In this document: positions 56,985 through 64,000 of the stretch, piece by piece
Layout of the letters: each line of letters opens with the position of its first letter
Numbering within the stretch: the stretch's first letter is position 1
From: Pomphorhynchus laevis
Lineage: Eukaryota; Acanthocephala; Palaeacanthocephala; Echinorhynchida; Pomphorhynchidae
Length of the DNA: 64,000 nucleotides
Assembly (NCBI GenBank): GCA_012934845.2
Contig: WNNJ02003840.1
Coordinates: 47,366 to 111,365 of the forward strand
Direction of reading: 5' to 3'
Translations under genes and position numbers: made by a program
Notes under the pieces: model-generated
What the model was told of the DNA's origin: nothing
Seen by the model: the letters and a program-made list of their open reading frames with translations, nothing else
Databases searched by the model: none

Positions 56985-58180
56985 CAAACTACTCCAGGCA
57001 TCGCGAACATTGGCGACAGACAAGAGTTCTCATTCAAATAGCTTAATGCAGTCATCGGTCAGTTTCGAGATTTGATCTTTCCACCGGTATCAAGGTATAC
57101 ATCGAGGTCGTTTTCCAGAGAGTCCTGCCTGGAAAACATTCCGAGGAAGGTGATCCCTACACATCCTCAGAATGTGTTATCCTTCGGTACTTGCCTACAG
57201 CTTATACTGATTTAATTGACAAATTTGACTTATAAGTCAGTTTCTTTTGATGGACAAAATCTCTAACTGTTGATGTCCACCAAGCAGTACGATTATGTCC
57301 TCCGCGACAAGCACCTAAGGTCTTCGAGCCATAACTTTTCACAGTAACTTTGGCAAGCGAGGATATAAACATCTTACATTTCTGATCAAAGATCTTCACA
57401 TCTTCTGGCAACCGAGAGAAGTCCTCCCGAATGCAGCCAGAAAAACGTTCCTTTACAGAAACATCTGCTATACGCTCCCAGCACGCTATCACACAACTTT
57501 GTGGTTTACCAGGCTTGTCAAGCATCCGATTCTTTTACTAACTACAAGATAGTAATCGGTTGACAGCTCAGCCACTCTCTTTACACCAGTGTCCGGCACA
57601 TAACGTCGCAGATCAGATGATACTTTTTCAAAATCGATCATTGATCTTTGACATAGAGAATCCTGATGCCATGTACATCTATGGATCTCCTTTTGTTCAA
57701 ACATGGTGTTAGTTATGCACACATTGTTACGAGAACAAAAGTGCAATAATTCAACACCACTCGCATTCAGATCAGATAGTCCATTACTCCGCAACTCTCC
57801 CTTCCAAGTGATACTGTTGCTACCAACAAGGCTGCGTATTCCGAGATAATGTTGTGAGCATACGCACGCACAACATTTATCCCCTTTCCCTCTTTGACTA
57901 AAAGTCTCAGTGACGCCAGCCTTTAGTTCACAGGGTTAAACCTTTCTACCACGAACGACAACCGGGGACTTGTAAGCATCCCTACACCCGCCTTCCGTCG
58001 CTTTCCATTGTAACTCCCGAATAGTTCAAGGTCCATCCTTGATCCAAAAGTTTAGTTCCATATCCAGAATAGTGAAGAGAAGTTACTCCGACTATTTCTA
58101 AACCAAAGCTAACCATATCTTCAACTAATCCTGGTTCCTTTCCCACTAGCGAGATGCTATTCCACGTTCATACATAAGGC
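56985..58180 (-). pseudogene. RTE-like LINE APE endonuclease and linker, decayed
   Basis: The minus strand carries GKRRKAGVGMLTSPRLSFVV, RFNPVN, INVVRAYAHNIISEYAALL, RSNGLSDLNASGVELLHFCS, ITNTMFEQKEIHRCTWHQDS, RSMIDFEKVSSDLRRYVPDT and AELSTDYYLVV (SDH-like block with H to Y). After a frame change it continues RMLDKPGKPQS, VIACWERIADVSVKERF and GACRGGHNRTAWWTSTVRDF. This order closely matches RTE/Rex3-type LINEs as I recall them from animal genomes. The GDFN block is lost. RT is absent: the element ends near 56985. Confidence 0.7.
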
Positions 58181-58349
58181 TAGTCTGCTTCAGATGTTGA
58201 TGCCTCTTTCGCTGTCTTCGTACAACTGCCTGGTCACACGGCACCCGACGATAAAACTCCTCCGGTCAGTGGTGAGTTGACTATTGTTTTTCACACTTAA
58301 TTTATATTTTATAAATTTGTTGCTCGTCATTTTCGTTGTCTTGGTTTTT

Positions 58350-58620
58350 TTTGTTCGGCTATGCTCCGTTCCTGATATCCTTTAATGATCCAACATAGCT
58401 ACTGTAAGGAAACAGGTCTCCAAGACTCTATTCCGCCATTTCGTCCATTGTACAATCTGCCGTTGGAGTCATCGAAGTTATTTTGTTTGTTCGGCTATTT
58501 ACCGTTCCCAATATTCTTTGATGATCCAACATCACTACTGTAAAGAAATATGTCTCCATGAATCTCTTCCGCTTTTTCGTTCATAGTCTAATCCGCTGTT
58601 GGAGTTATCGTAGGGATCTG
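58350..58620. repeat. Tandem duplication of about 136 bp upstream of the RTE-like LINE
   Basis: TTTGTTCGGCTAT...GATGATCCAACAT...TGTTGGAGTTATCGTAG occurs twice (TCGGCT at 58355 and 58491). It sits at the 5' side of the LINE coding region and may be its 5' UTR. Confidence 0.8.
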
Positions 58621-58911
58621 ATATAGTCTATAAAAAGACTATTCCTACGGCTGATGTAAGCCATCAAATTATTTAACTGTTGATCAATGAATGTCGAACC
58701 TAGTTGCCTGGTATACTTCACGAATAGGGTAATTGGCAATAGTTGCCAGTTTAATACTTAATCGACTGGCACCTAGCGGCCCAACTAATAAATATTTTTT
58801 TAATTCATTATATTTTATAATGAATTTAAAGTAATATAGCATTTTCTGTATTATTTTTATCATATATAAATTAAAATCGTGATAATAATGAAATAAACAC
58901 AATTTATTTCA

Positions 58912-58936
58912 AAGCTTTCGGATAACCCTTCTTCAG
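58912..58936 (-). other. Hammerhead-like PLE terminus
   Basis: CTGAAGA, extra A, short helix GG/CC around GTTAT, then GAAAGCTTT (a palindromic AAAGCTTT). Confidence 0.4.
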
Positions 58937-59023
58937 CAACGATTTCAAAAACACTTCTGTGTGAGTTAGAAAATTACACGTATATATACATTAAATCCGG
59001 AAGAGTTTTTATCAATTTTCTTA

Positions 59024-59781
59024 TTAGGGTAAATGGTATATATGTTCTGTGTTAAGTTGTTTATCTGCCATTAGTTGACCTATCCAAAATAGTTCTTTTC
59101 GTTTTCGCTTTTCCGTATCGTCCATGTTTCCGTCAAGAATTGTAGTTTTCATCTGATGTTCTGGATATTCAATGCAGTGTCGTGCTGCCCCATCGTTTTT
59201 AAGTCGTTTATGAGCAATATTAGATCGTCTGGTAAGAGCCCTTATTTTCATGACTTTCCGTATCGGCCATGTTTCCGTTAAGAATTGTAGTTTTCATCTA
59301 ATGCTTTGGATATTCAATGCAGTGTGGTGATGCCCCATCGTTCTCAAGTCGTTTATAAGCAATATCCGATCGTCTGATAAGATCACTTATGTCCACCTGC
59401 TTGATTAACATATGTTGCTGAACATTCAATGCATTTACACGCGTAAACTACACCTTTGCTTTTGCAGTTGAAATTGCCTCGTATCTTATAGGATAGTTCT
59501 GTTTTTGGATTATGAAACTTAGTGCACATCTCCATTTCCTTACAGCACTTGCACTTCTTATCATTGCACGGTTTGCTTTCACCTGATTGATTCTGTTGAT
59601 TAGAGTTAATTATATTAAGAATAGTTCTCTCTTTTTTGAAAGCTATTTGTGGCGTTTCTATTTGTTTACTGCTAGTATTATCAAGATGGTTCAATGCCTT
59701 TGCATTGATCATTTGCATTGATTTAATACATTTGCATATATATAATTTATATAAAGAAGAAACACCGAAGACTGCAGACAA
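59024..59781 (-). pseudogene. Penelope GIY-YIG domain with internal tandem duplication
   Basis: Frame 59781-59383: ESKPCNDKKCKCCKEMEMCT (Cys cluster before the nuclease) and CKSKGVVYACKCIECSATYV (GIY-YIG start; YVGQTG changed to YVNQAG). The next frame (59251-59024) has MKIRALTRRSNIAHKRLKND, GAARHCIEYPEHQMKTTILD and RKELFWIGQLMADKQLN. A segment of about 143 bp (59113-59250) is repeated at 59256-59388, splitting the domain. It is close to PLE-A1 in sequence but dead. Confidence 0.75.
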
Positions 59782-59970
59782 ATTATTTCTAAATCGTTTC
59801 GCATTTTAGGCTTTGTCATTTAATTGTAAGTATTTAAGAATCAAGACAATTTTTTAATCAAGACAATTAAAAAATTGTGTTGATTCTTAAATACTTACAA
59901 TTAATTGACAAAGCCTAAAAAGGCCAAACGTTTTAGAAATAATTTGTCTGCAGTCTTCGGTGTTTCTTCG
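59755..59970. repeat. Long inverted repeat (about 100-bp arms) of PLE terminal sequence
   Basis: The left arm (GAAGAAACACCGAAGACTGC... at 59755) is repeated in reverse complement to 59970, with a centre near 59860. Each arm carries TGACAAAGCC...GAAACG or CAAACG, a degraded hammerhead-like string. This looks like an inverted partial PLE copy, a known PLE behaviour. Confidence 0.8.
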
Positions 59971-60052
59971 TCTTTATATTAATAATGTATGAATTTGCAC
60001 TCATATCTGAGTCCCGAAGGACAGTGTTACAGTATTAACGATTATATATATT

Positions 60053-60285
60053 GTGGTTAGGGTACGTTTTGACTGCTTATATATAAGCAGTCGAAACGTA
60101 CCCTAACTACTTCATCCAATTGACGATGACTGCTGGGTAGTTAGGAACGTATCGGAGTGATACTTTATATTGATGGATCTAATGATCTAAGTCCAGTTAT
60201 TTAGCAGCAAATATGGATTAAAAATCAATCGTAGCCAGCTTTGGCTCCTGGACCACAGTTTTAAGCGATTTTTCGCAATTACAAA
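60053..60285 (+). repeat. PK-repeat copy 2 with 27-bp inverted repeat at its start
   Basis: 60053-60079 and 60084-60110 are near-perfect complements around TATA. Downstream are the two interlocking pairs: GCAGTC (60087-60092) with GACTGC (60128-60133), and CCTAACTAC (60102-60110) with GTAGTTAGG (60137-60145). The shared tail TTTGGCTCCTGGACCACAG follows at about 60240. Confidence 0.8.
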
Positions 60286-60480
60286 TTATAAAATGTCGCA
60301 TTCCTTCTGGAATCCTGTAAGAAATTCAGTGTCCTAGTAATCAACGGATACGCATTTGTGCCTTACATAAAGAATAACTAGAAGGTCCACACACGCAACC
60401 AGCCAGTAAAAACGCTTTCGGCAAATGAACTTCGTATAGCATCGTGAGGAATTGCTGGTGTCTTTATAGTTATCACAAAA

Positions 60481-60675
60481 GCAGTCGAAACGTACCCTAA
60501 TCACTTCATCCGACTGACGATGACTGCTGGCTGGTTAGGAACGTCTCGGAATGATACATTAGACTGATAGAGCTGATGATCGAAGTCCAGTTATTTAGCA
60601 GCAAATATGGATTAAAAATCAATCGTAGCCAGCTTTGGCTCCTGGACCACAGTTTCAAGCGATTTTTCGCAATTA
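60481..60675 (+). repeat. PK-repeat copy 3
   Basis: Direct copy about 394 bp downstream of copy 2. CCTAATCAC/CTGGTTAGG keeps only part of the second pairing. Confidence 0.8.
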
Positions 60676-60744
60676 CAATATATATATATCAAAATAGGTA
60701 AGTATATAAAATTAAACCAAGTTTCTTTTGCAATTTTATTAAAA

Positions 60745-60771
60745 AACGTTTTCGGGTTACCCCTTCGTCAG
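60745..60771 (-). other. Hammerhead-like PLE terminus
   Basis: CTGACGA, extra A, helix GGG/CCC around GTAA, then GAAAACGTTTT. Confidence 0.45.
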
Positions 60772-61007
60772 TAGCACAATACAATATTGTGCTACTGACG
60801 ATTACCTATTTTGGTATATTTATGAATCCGACAGAAACAAGAATCCAAAGCTGTGGTTTAAATAACCATATTGATACTTTAAACGTATATATAATATATG
60901 TTGGTATAACCAATAATCATATTTCGAATATATTTTGGTCATAGCGTTATCCCAACCGGAAGTAGCTTAAAAATTGATTAAATTTAAACTTACAATATAT
61001 ATAGTGC

Positions 61008-61110
61008 GAAAAATCGCATGTAACTGTGGTCCAGGAGCCATAATTGGCTACGATTGATTTTAAACCCATGTGTGCTGCTAAATATCTGGACTTTGATCAT
61101 CAGCTCTATT
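61008..61110 (-). repeat. PK-repeat copy 4 (partial)
   Basis: Contains GCGAAAAATCGC and TGTGGTCCAGGAGCCA, but the pseudoknot part is lost. Confidence 0.65.
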
Positions 61111-61145
61111 CTAATGTCTCATGCCCCATCAGACAGCGCAATATT

Positions 61146-61158
61146 AATGATATATATG

Positions 61159-61203
<45 letters not shown>
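61146..61203. repeat. (TA)n microsatellite at PLE-A1 3' flank
   Basis: TA-rich tract directly outside the element's direct repeat. Confidence 0.9.
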
Positions 61204-61219
61204 AAAGTTATTGTTAGAA
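61199..61219 (-). repeat. PLE-A1 terminal direct repeat, 3' copy
   Basis: Identical over 21 bp to 63980-64000. Only the start of the repeat can be compared because the window ends there. Confidence 0.8.
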
Positions 61220-61248
61220 ACCGGTAAAAGACAAGCAACTTTTTATTT

Positions 61249-61285
61249 AAGAAACGTTTCGGACAGTTTGTCCTTCTTCAGTCTT
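61249..61285 (-). other. Hammerhead-ribozyme-like motif of PLE-A1
   Basis: On the minus strand: AAGA (stem I), CTGAAGA (core CUGANGA), one extra A, helix II GGAC-AAACT-GTCC, then GAAAC/GTT and TCTT, which pairs exactly with AAGA. The palindromic AAACGTTT would give a minimal stem III, as in dimeric hammerheads. The extra A between the core and helix II is not canonical. Confidence 0.5.
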
Positions 61286-61337
61286 TACAATAATGTGCAA
61301 TTTTTGGCTAGCGTATACGTTTATATAAAGAAAGCTG

Positions 61338-63977
61338 TCACGGAAGAATCGACACACGTCCGCGGCGTCCACATAGCGAACTGTTAAATAACTCAAAAAA
61401 TGGATGATCGTACGTGTTTAGTGATTCATCTGACATTAATTGACCAATCCAAAACTTTTCTTTTATTTTGCGCATATTGGAATCGGATATTGGGCCATCG
61501 ATAATTGTCGTAATCATGGAATGATCTGGATTTTCAATCATGTGTGATACGTATCCATCTGCAGTTGTTTTCAATTCTTTTAAATCTCTTCGCCGATTAT
61601 TTGCTCGAATATTGTATCGTGTCCCTGTCTGACCGACATACTGAGCTGCACAAACCTGACACCTAGATTGGTAAATAATTCCTTCAGATTTGCACGTGAA
61701 GTGCTGTTTAATTGGATAACTTAGGTCCGTGACTGTGCTGCTGAACTGAGTTGTCTCGACCATATCTGAACAATTTTTGCAACGTTTGTCACCGCACCTG
61801 TAACTCCCATATGTTGCCTTTTTGTTCGTTTTATTGCGGTTTATCATATGCGCGAAACTTGTCGGAATCTTGAATCTGACTCTTGGTCGAATCATTAGTT
61901 TTTTTGTCGCCTCGTTTACCGATGTGAATATTGAATCGAATTGCTTTTGTATGTAGCGGTAGGCAGGATTGTATGTTAGTACAACATTAATCTCTTTCGG
62001 CTTGTCTTCTTGTTTTTCCCGAGGATAGTGCCATAGCAGGCTTCCTCGATCTGTCTTCTGAGCGTAAAGGAATTGCCTTTGTATCTGCTTTAGAGAATAT
62101 CCTCTTTCTGAAAACCGTTTTGATAAGTCAGAGAGCGCATCCTTGAAATCTGAGTCTAATGAGCAAATTTTTCGCATGCGGTATGCTTCATTTCGCAATA
62201 TCAGCCTTTTCGTTGGATTGGGATGACCACTTCTTGCATGTACATACGACTTCATCCCGCTAAACTTTGTGTACATCTTTGTGTGCCATTCGCCTGGTCT
62301 CGGTCGGTATATTAGTGTGTCAAGGAATGGTATCTGCTGGTTTTTAGGTAAGTCAAGACTAAACTTTAGCTCCGAACTGGTATTTAAGGACTCGCAGAAC
62401 TCTACAAGACGTGATTTGTCGGATGGCCAACATATAAGAATATCATCGACATAGCGTTTCCAAATTGATGGTCGATGTGAGCATTGTTGTAGGAATCGTT
62501 CTTCTACAAAAGTGACGTATAAGCTGGCGTATGTGGGGCCTACGGGCGTTCCCATGGCCGTTCCTCTTATTTGAAGATAAAGGCGGCCATTGAATTCAAA
62601 AATATTCGAATTTAGCACTATTTTCAGTAGTTCACATACGCGTTCAATTTTACATTCGTCCCACTGTTTGTTGCTCAAGATAGTTCGTATGGCCTGAACT
62701 CCTCTTTTAGTCTCAATACTTGTGAAGAGTGACTCCACGTCCATCGTTGCCACTTTTTGGTTGTTGATTGTTCCTTTTACTCGTTCGAAAAAACGAAGGA
62801 ATTCATCTGTACTCCCGATAAATGATGGCGATTCCTTTAAAATTGGGTGCAGTTGTTCATGCAACCACCTGGAAAGTTTTTCCGTTGCTGTTCTACGGTT
62901 GCTAATGATCGGACGTCCAGGGGTAGGTTTAATCATCTTATGTATTTTCGGAAGCATATAAAATCTTCCTGGTCTAGGGTTATCTACCTTCAACTTTTTG
63001 GCAAGGTCGTCATTTTTGAATATTAAGTCGATAGTGTCGTTCACTTTTCGTATTATTTCTTCTTGTTGAACATCTGAGATTTGAGTGTATGCGTCTGAAT
63101 TCAGGTGGCGCTGTGCTTCGGCTTGGTAGTCGGCTTTGCTCCATATCACTATTTTACCACCTTTGTCAGCCTTGCATACTACTATGTCTTGATTGATACT
63201 TAGATCCTGTATCGCCTTCTTGGAAACTCGATTTACATTGCGACCGCAGTATGAATTAGGATGCATATTTAGGTACGGGCGAATGATTTTCTTATTGAAT
63301 AAGTCAGTAAGGGTATCTATTTCATTTTTATCCTTTATTTGCTTCATACAGCACAGAGCAGCTTCCTTTAATTTGCTAATTAGTTCGTATCGTGGAAATT
63401 CCCGTTCAAATGGTACAAAATTGAGGCCTAGTGATAGTGCTCTTGCCGTAGTAGAATTCAATGGTGTATCTATAAGACTCACAATGTTTGAGCAATCTGT
63501 TGTTCGACTATTAGCTATGGGTTTATTGAAACGCCGTAAACGTTTTAGAGGCAGCATATTGAGATCCGTTGTCGACAACTTTTTAATTCCTAATTTTTGC
63601 AACTTGGAGAGTTTGACGTGCGTGCATCGTTGATATTCAAATTCATGAGCTTGCACCTTATTTTTACGCTCAGCATAGCTATAGAAATCACGGAGTACTC
63701 GTGCTAGCGCCATTGAGGCATTATTCAGGATTGACTGCCATCGATGTTGCAACCTTTGCGATGTTGATCGTGGTAGCATATTGCAGTTGACTTCCATTGA
63801 CTTCTTTAATCTTAGTCCAAGTGGTACGATATTATTTACGCAGCAGAATTGCAGAAATTGGCGGTGTGAGCATATTCTTGCCTTTTGTAACGCGAGGTCA
63901 TAGTTAGAGTTAGACGCAGTTATAATATTTCGCTGTGTTTTGAAATCGCGTACCGGGGTCAATTTAGACGCATTCAT
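61338..63977 (-). CDS. Penelope-like element polyprotein: reverse transcriptase + GIY-YIG endonuclease
   Basis: 879 residues from ATG 63977 to TGA at 61338, no interruptions; PLE proteins are usually 700-900 aa. Order: basic N-terminal region (LSLGLNFVPFE at 181-191), KADKGG (269-274), RFYMLPKIHK (338-347), RPIISN, MDVESLFTSI (412-421, motif A Asp), QIRGTAMGTPVGPTYASLY (469-487, motif B), RYVDDILICW (508-517, motif C with both catalytic Asp), FLDT (551). A Cys cluster (C728, C733, C736) precedes the nuclease, then GIIY...YVGQTG (766-785), R791 and E840 in KEKFWIGQL, so the GIY-YIG catalytic residues are all present. It would reverse-transcribe its RNA at nicks made by the GIY-YIG domain, in the nucleus. 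It starts 24 bp from the window edge, so promoter and 5' UTR are outside. Probably recent and possibly active. Confidence 0.92.
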   Translation of the reverse strand: MNASKLTPVRDFKTQRNIITASNSNYDLALQKARICSHRQFLQFCCVNNIVPLGLRLKKSMEVNCNMLPRSTSQRLQHRWQSILNNASMALARVLRDFYSYAERKNKVQAHEFEYQRCTHVKLSKLQKLGIKKLSTTDLNMLPLKRLRRFNKPIANSRTTDCSNIVSLIDTPLNSTTARALSLGLNFVPFEREFPRYELISKLKEAALCCMKQIKDKNEIDTLTDLFNKKIIRPYLNMHPNSYCGRNVNRVSKKAIQDLSINQDIVVCKADKGGKIVIWSKADYQAEAQRHLNSDAYTQISDVQQEEIIRKVNDTIDLIFKNDDLAKKLKVDNPRPGRFYMLPKIHKMIKPTPGRPIISNRRTATEKLSRWLHEQLHPILKESPSFIGSTDEFLRFFERVKGTINNQKVATMDVESLFTSIETKRGVQAIRTILSNKQWDECKIERVCELLKIVLNSNIFEFNGRLYLQIRGTAMGTPVGPTYASLYVTFVEERFLQQCSHRPSIWKRYVDDILICWPSDKSRLVEFCESLNTSSELKFSLDLPKNQQIPFLDTLIYRPRPGEWHTKMYTKFSGMKSYVHARSGHPNPTKRLILRNEAYRMRKICSLDSDFKDALSDLSKRFSERGYSLKQIQRQFLYAQKTDRGSLLWHYPREKQEDKPKEINVVLTYNPAYRYIQKQFDSIFTSVNEATKKLMIRPRVRFKIPTSFAHMINRNKTNKKATYGSYRCGDKRCKNCSDMVETTQFSSTVTDLSYPIKQHFTCKSEGIIYQSRCQVCAAQYVGQTGTRYNIRANNRRRDLKELKTTADGYVSHMIENPDHSMITTIIDGPISDSNMRKIKEKFWIGQLMSDESLNTYDHPFFELFNSSLCGRRGRVSILP

Positions 63978-63979
63978 AA

Positions 63980-64000
63980 TAATAAAAGTTATTGTTAGAA
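63980..64000 (-). repeat. PLE-A1 terminal direct repeat, 5' copy (cut by window end)
   Basis: Matches 61199-61219 exactly as far as it can be read. It lies 3 bp upstream of the start codon. Confidence 0.8.

Larger units (their letters stand above)
61199..64000 (-). mobile_element. PLE-A1, apparently full-length Penelope-like element with terminal direct repeat
   Basis: An uninterrupted 879-codon ORF is flanked by the same 21-bp sequence (TAATAAAAGTTATTGTTAGA plus A) at 61199-61219 and at 63980-64000. The second copy is cut by the window end, so a longer pLTR probably continues to the right. The 3' flank carries a hammerhead-like motif (61249-61285). Pseudo-LTRs with hammerhead ribozymes are established PLE features. 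Coding is far less AT-rich than PLE-B. Confidence 0.85.

Overview
The window is AT-rich DNA of a metazoan, probably an invertebrate; I cannot name the species. There are no bacterial-style operons. Almost all recognisable coding sequence is reverse transcriptase (RT), APE-type or GIY-YIG endonuclease, or LINE ORF1 debris. The only host-like candidates are a single-exon secreted or membrane protein with a VWC domain (33.8-34.45 kb) and a Ser/Asn/Gln-rich open frame with splice-donor-like ends (40.46-40.95 kb, minus). It reads as a transposon graveyard, such as pericentromeric, subtelomeric or intergenic heterochromatin, with one element that still looks intact.

Layout. 1-3.3 kb: nearly intact minus-strand LINE of the L2/CR1 group ('LINE-L' copy 1), running off the left edge. 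3.3-6.1 kb: a LINE-L 3' part interrupted by an AT-rich Penelope-like element ('PLE-B') and flanked by a 110-bp direct repeat. 6.2-7.6 kb: LINE-L copy 3 with an internal deletion. 8.5-11.0 kb: PLE-B fused in frame into a canonical Penelope ('PLE-A2'), plus a GC-rich splinter of another RT family ('RT-G'). 11.0-12.8 kb: palindromic array of a 443-bp repeat carrying tRNA-like Pol III boxes, capped by (TA)n at both ends. 13.2-14.75 kb: nested PLE-B 3' ends. 14.85-16.9 kb: decayed R1/I/Jockey-like LINE. 16.98-21.18 kb: LINE-L copy 2, followed by an 845-bp 16-mer minisatellite. 22.1-25.3 kb: LINE RT remnants and a second copy of the 3.3-4.3 kb repeat. 25.5-33.2 kb: PLE GIY-YIG pieces, PLE-B copies and LINE-L copy 4. 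33.8-34.45 kb: VWC gene. 34.5-36.1 kb: long decayed RT-G element. 36.2-39.6 kb: complete but decayed LINE with a Cys-rich ORF1 ('LINE-R'). 40-50 kb: sparse AT-rich DNA with a few hypothetical frames and hairpins. 50-56.2 kb: clusters of PLE-B 3' ends. 56.5-61.1 kb: RTE-like LINE endonuclease, PLE GIY-YIG remnant and four copies of a repeat with a pseudoknot-like pattern. 61.2-64.0 kb: apparently full-length PLE ('PLE-A1', 879 aa) with the start of a flanking direct repeat and a hammerhead-like motif.

How the parts relate. Two retrotransposition systems dominate. The LINEs (APE endonuclease plus RT) explain the 5'-truncated copies. The PLEs (RT with or without GIY-YIG) explain the terminal repeats, inverted partial copies and RNA-like termini. 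PLE-B copies share the same 3' end: a conserved ORF stop, a GC-rich self-complementary block and a terminal CAGTTAGC-type motif. This suggests one family mobilised through its 3' UTR. The most interesting non-coding signals are the PLE-B 3' UTR block (about ten copies), the CUGANGA-hairpin-GAAA motifs at PLE ends, a repeat whose alternative pairings show one compensatory change, and the tRNA-like heads inside the palindromic array.
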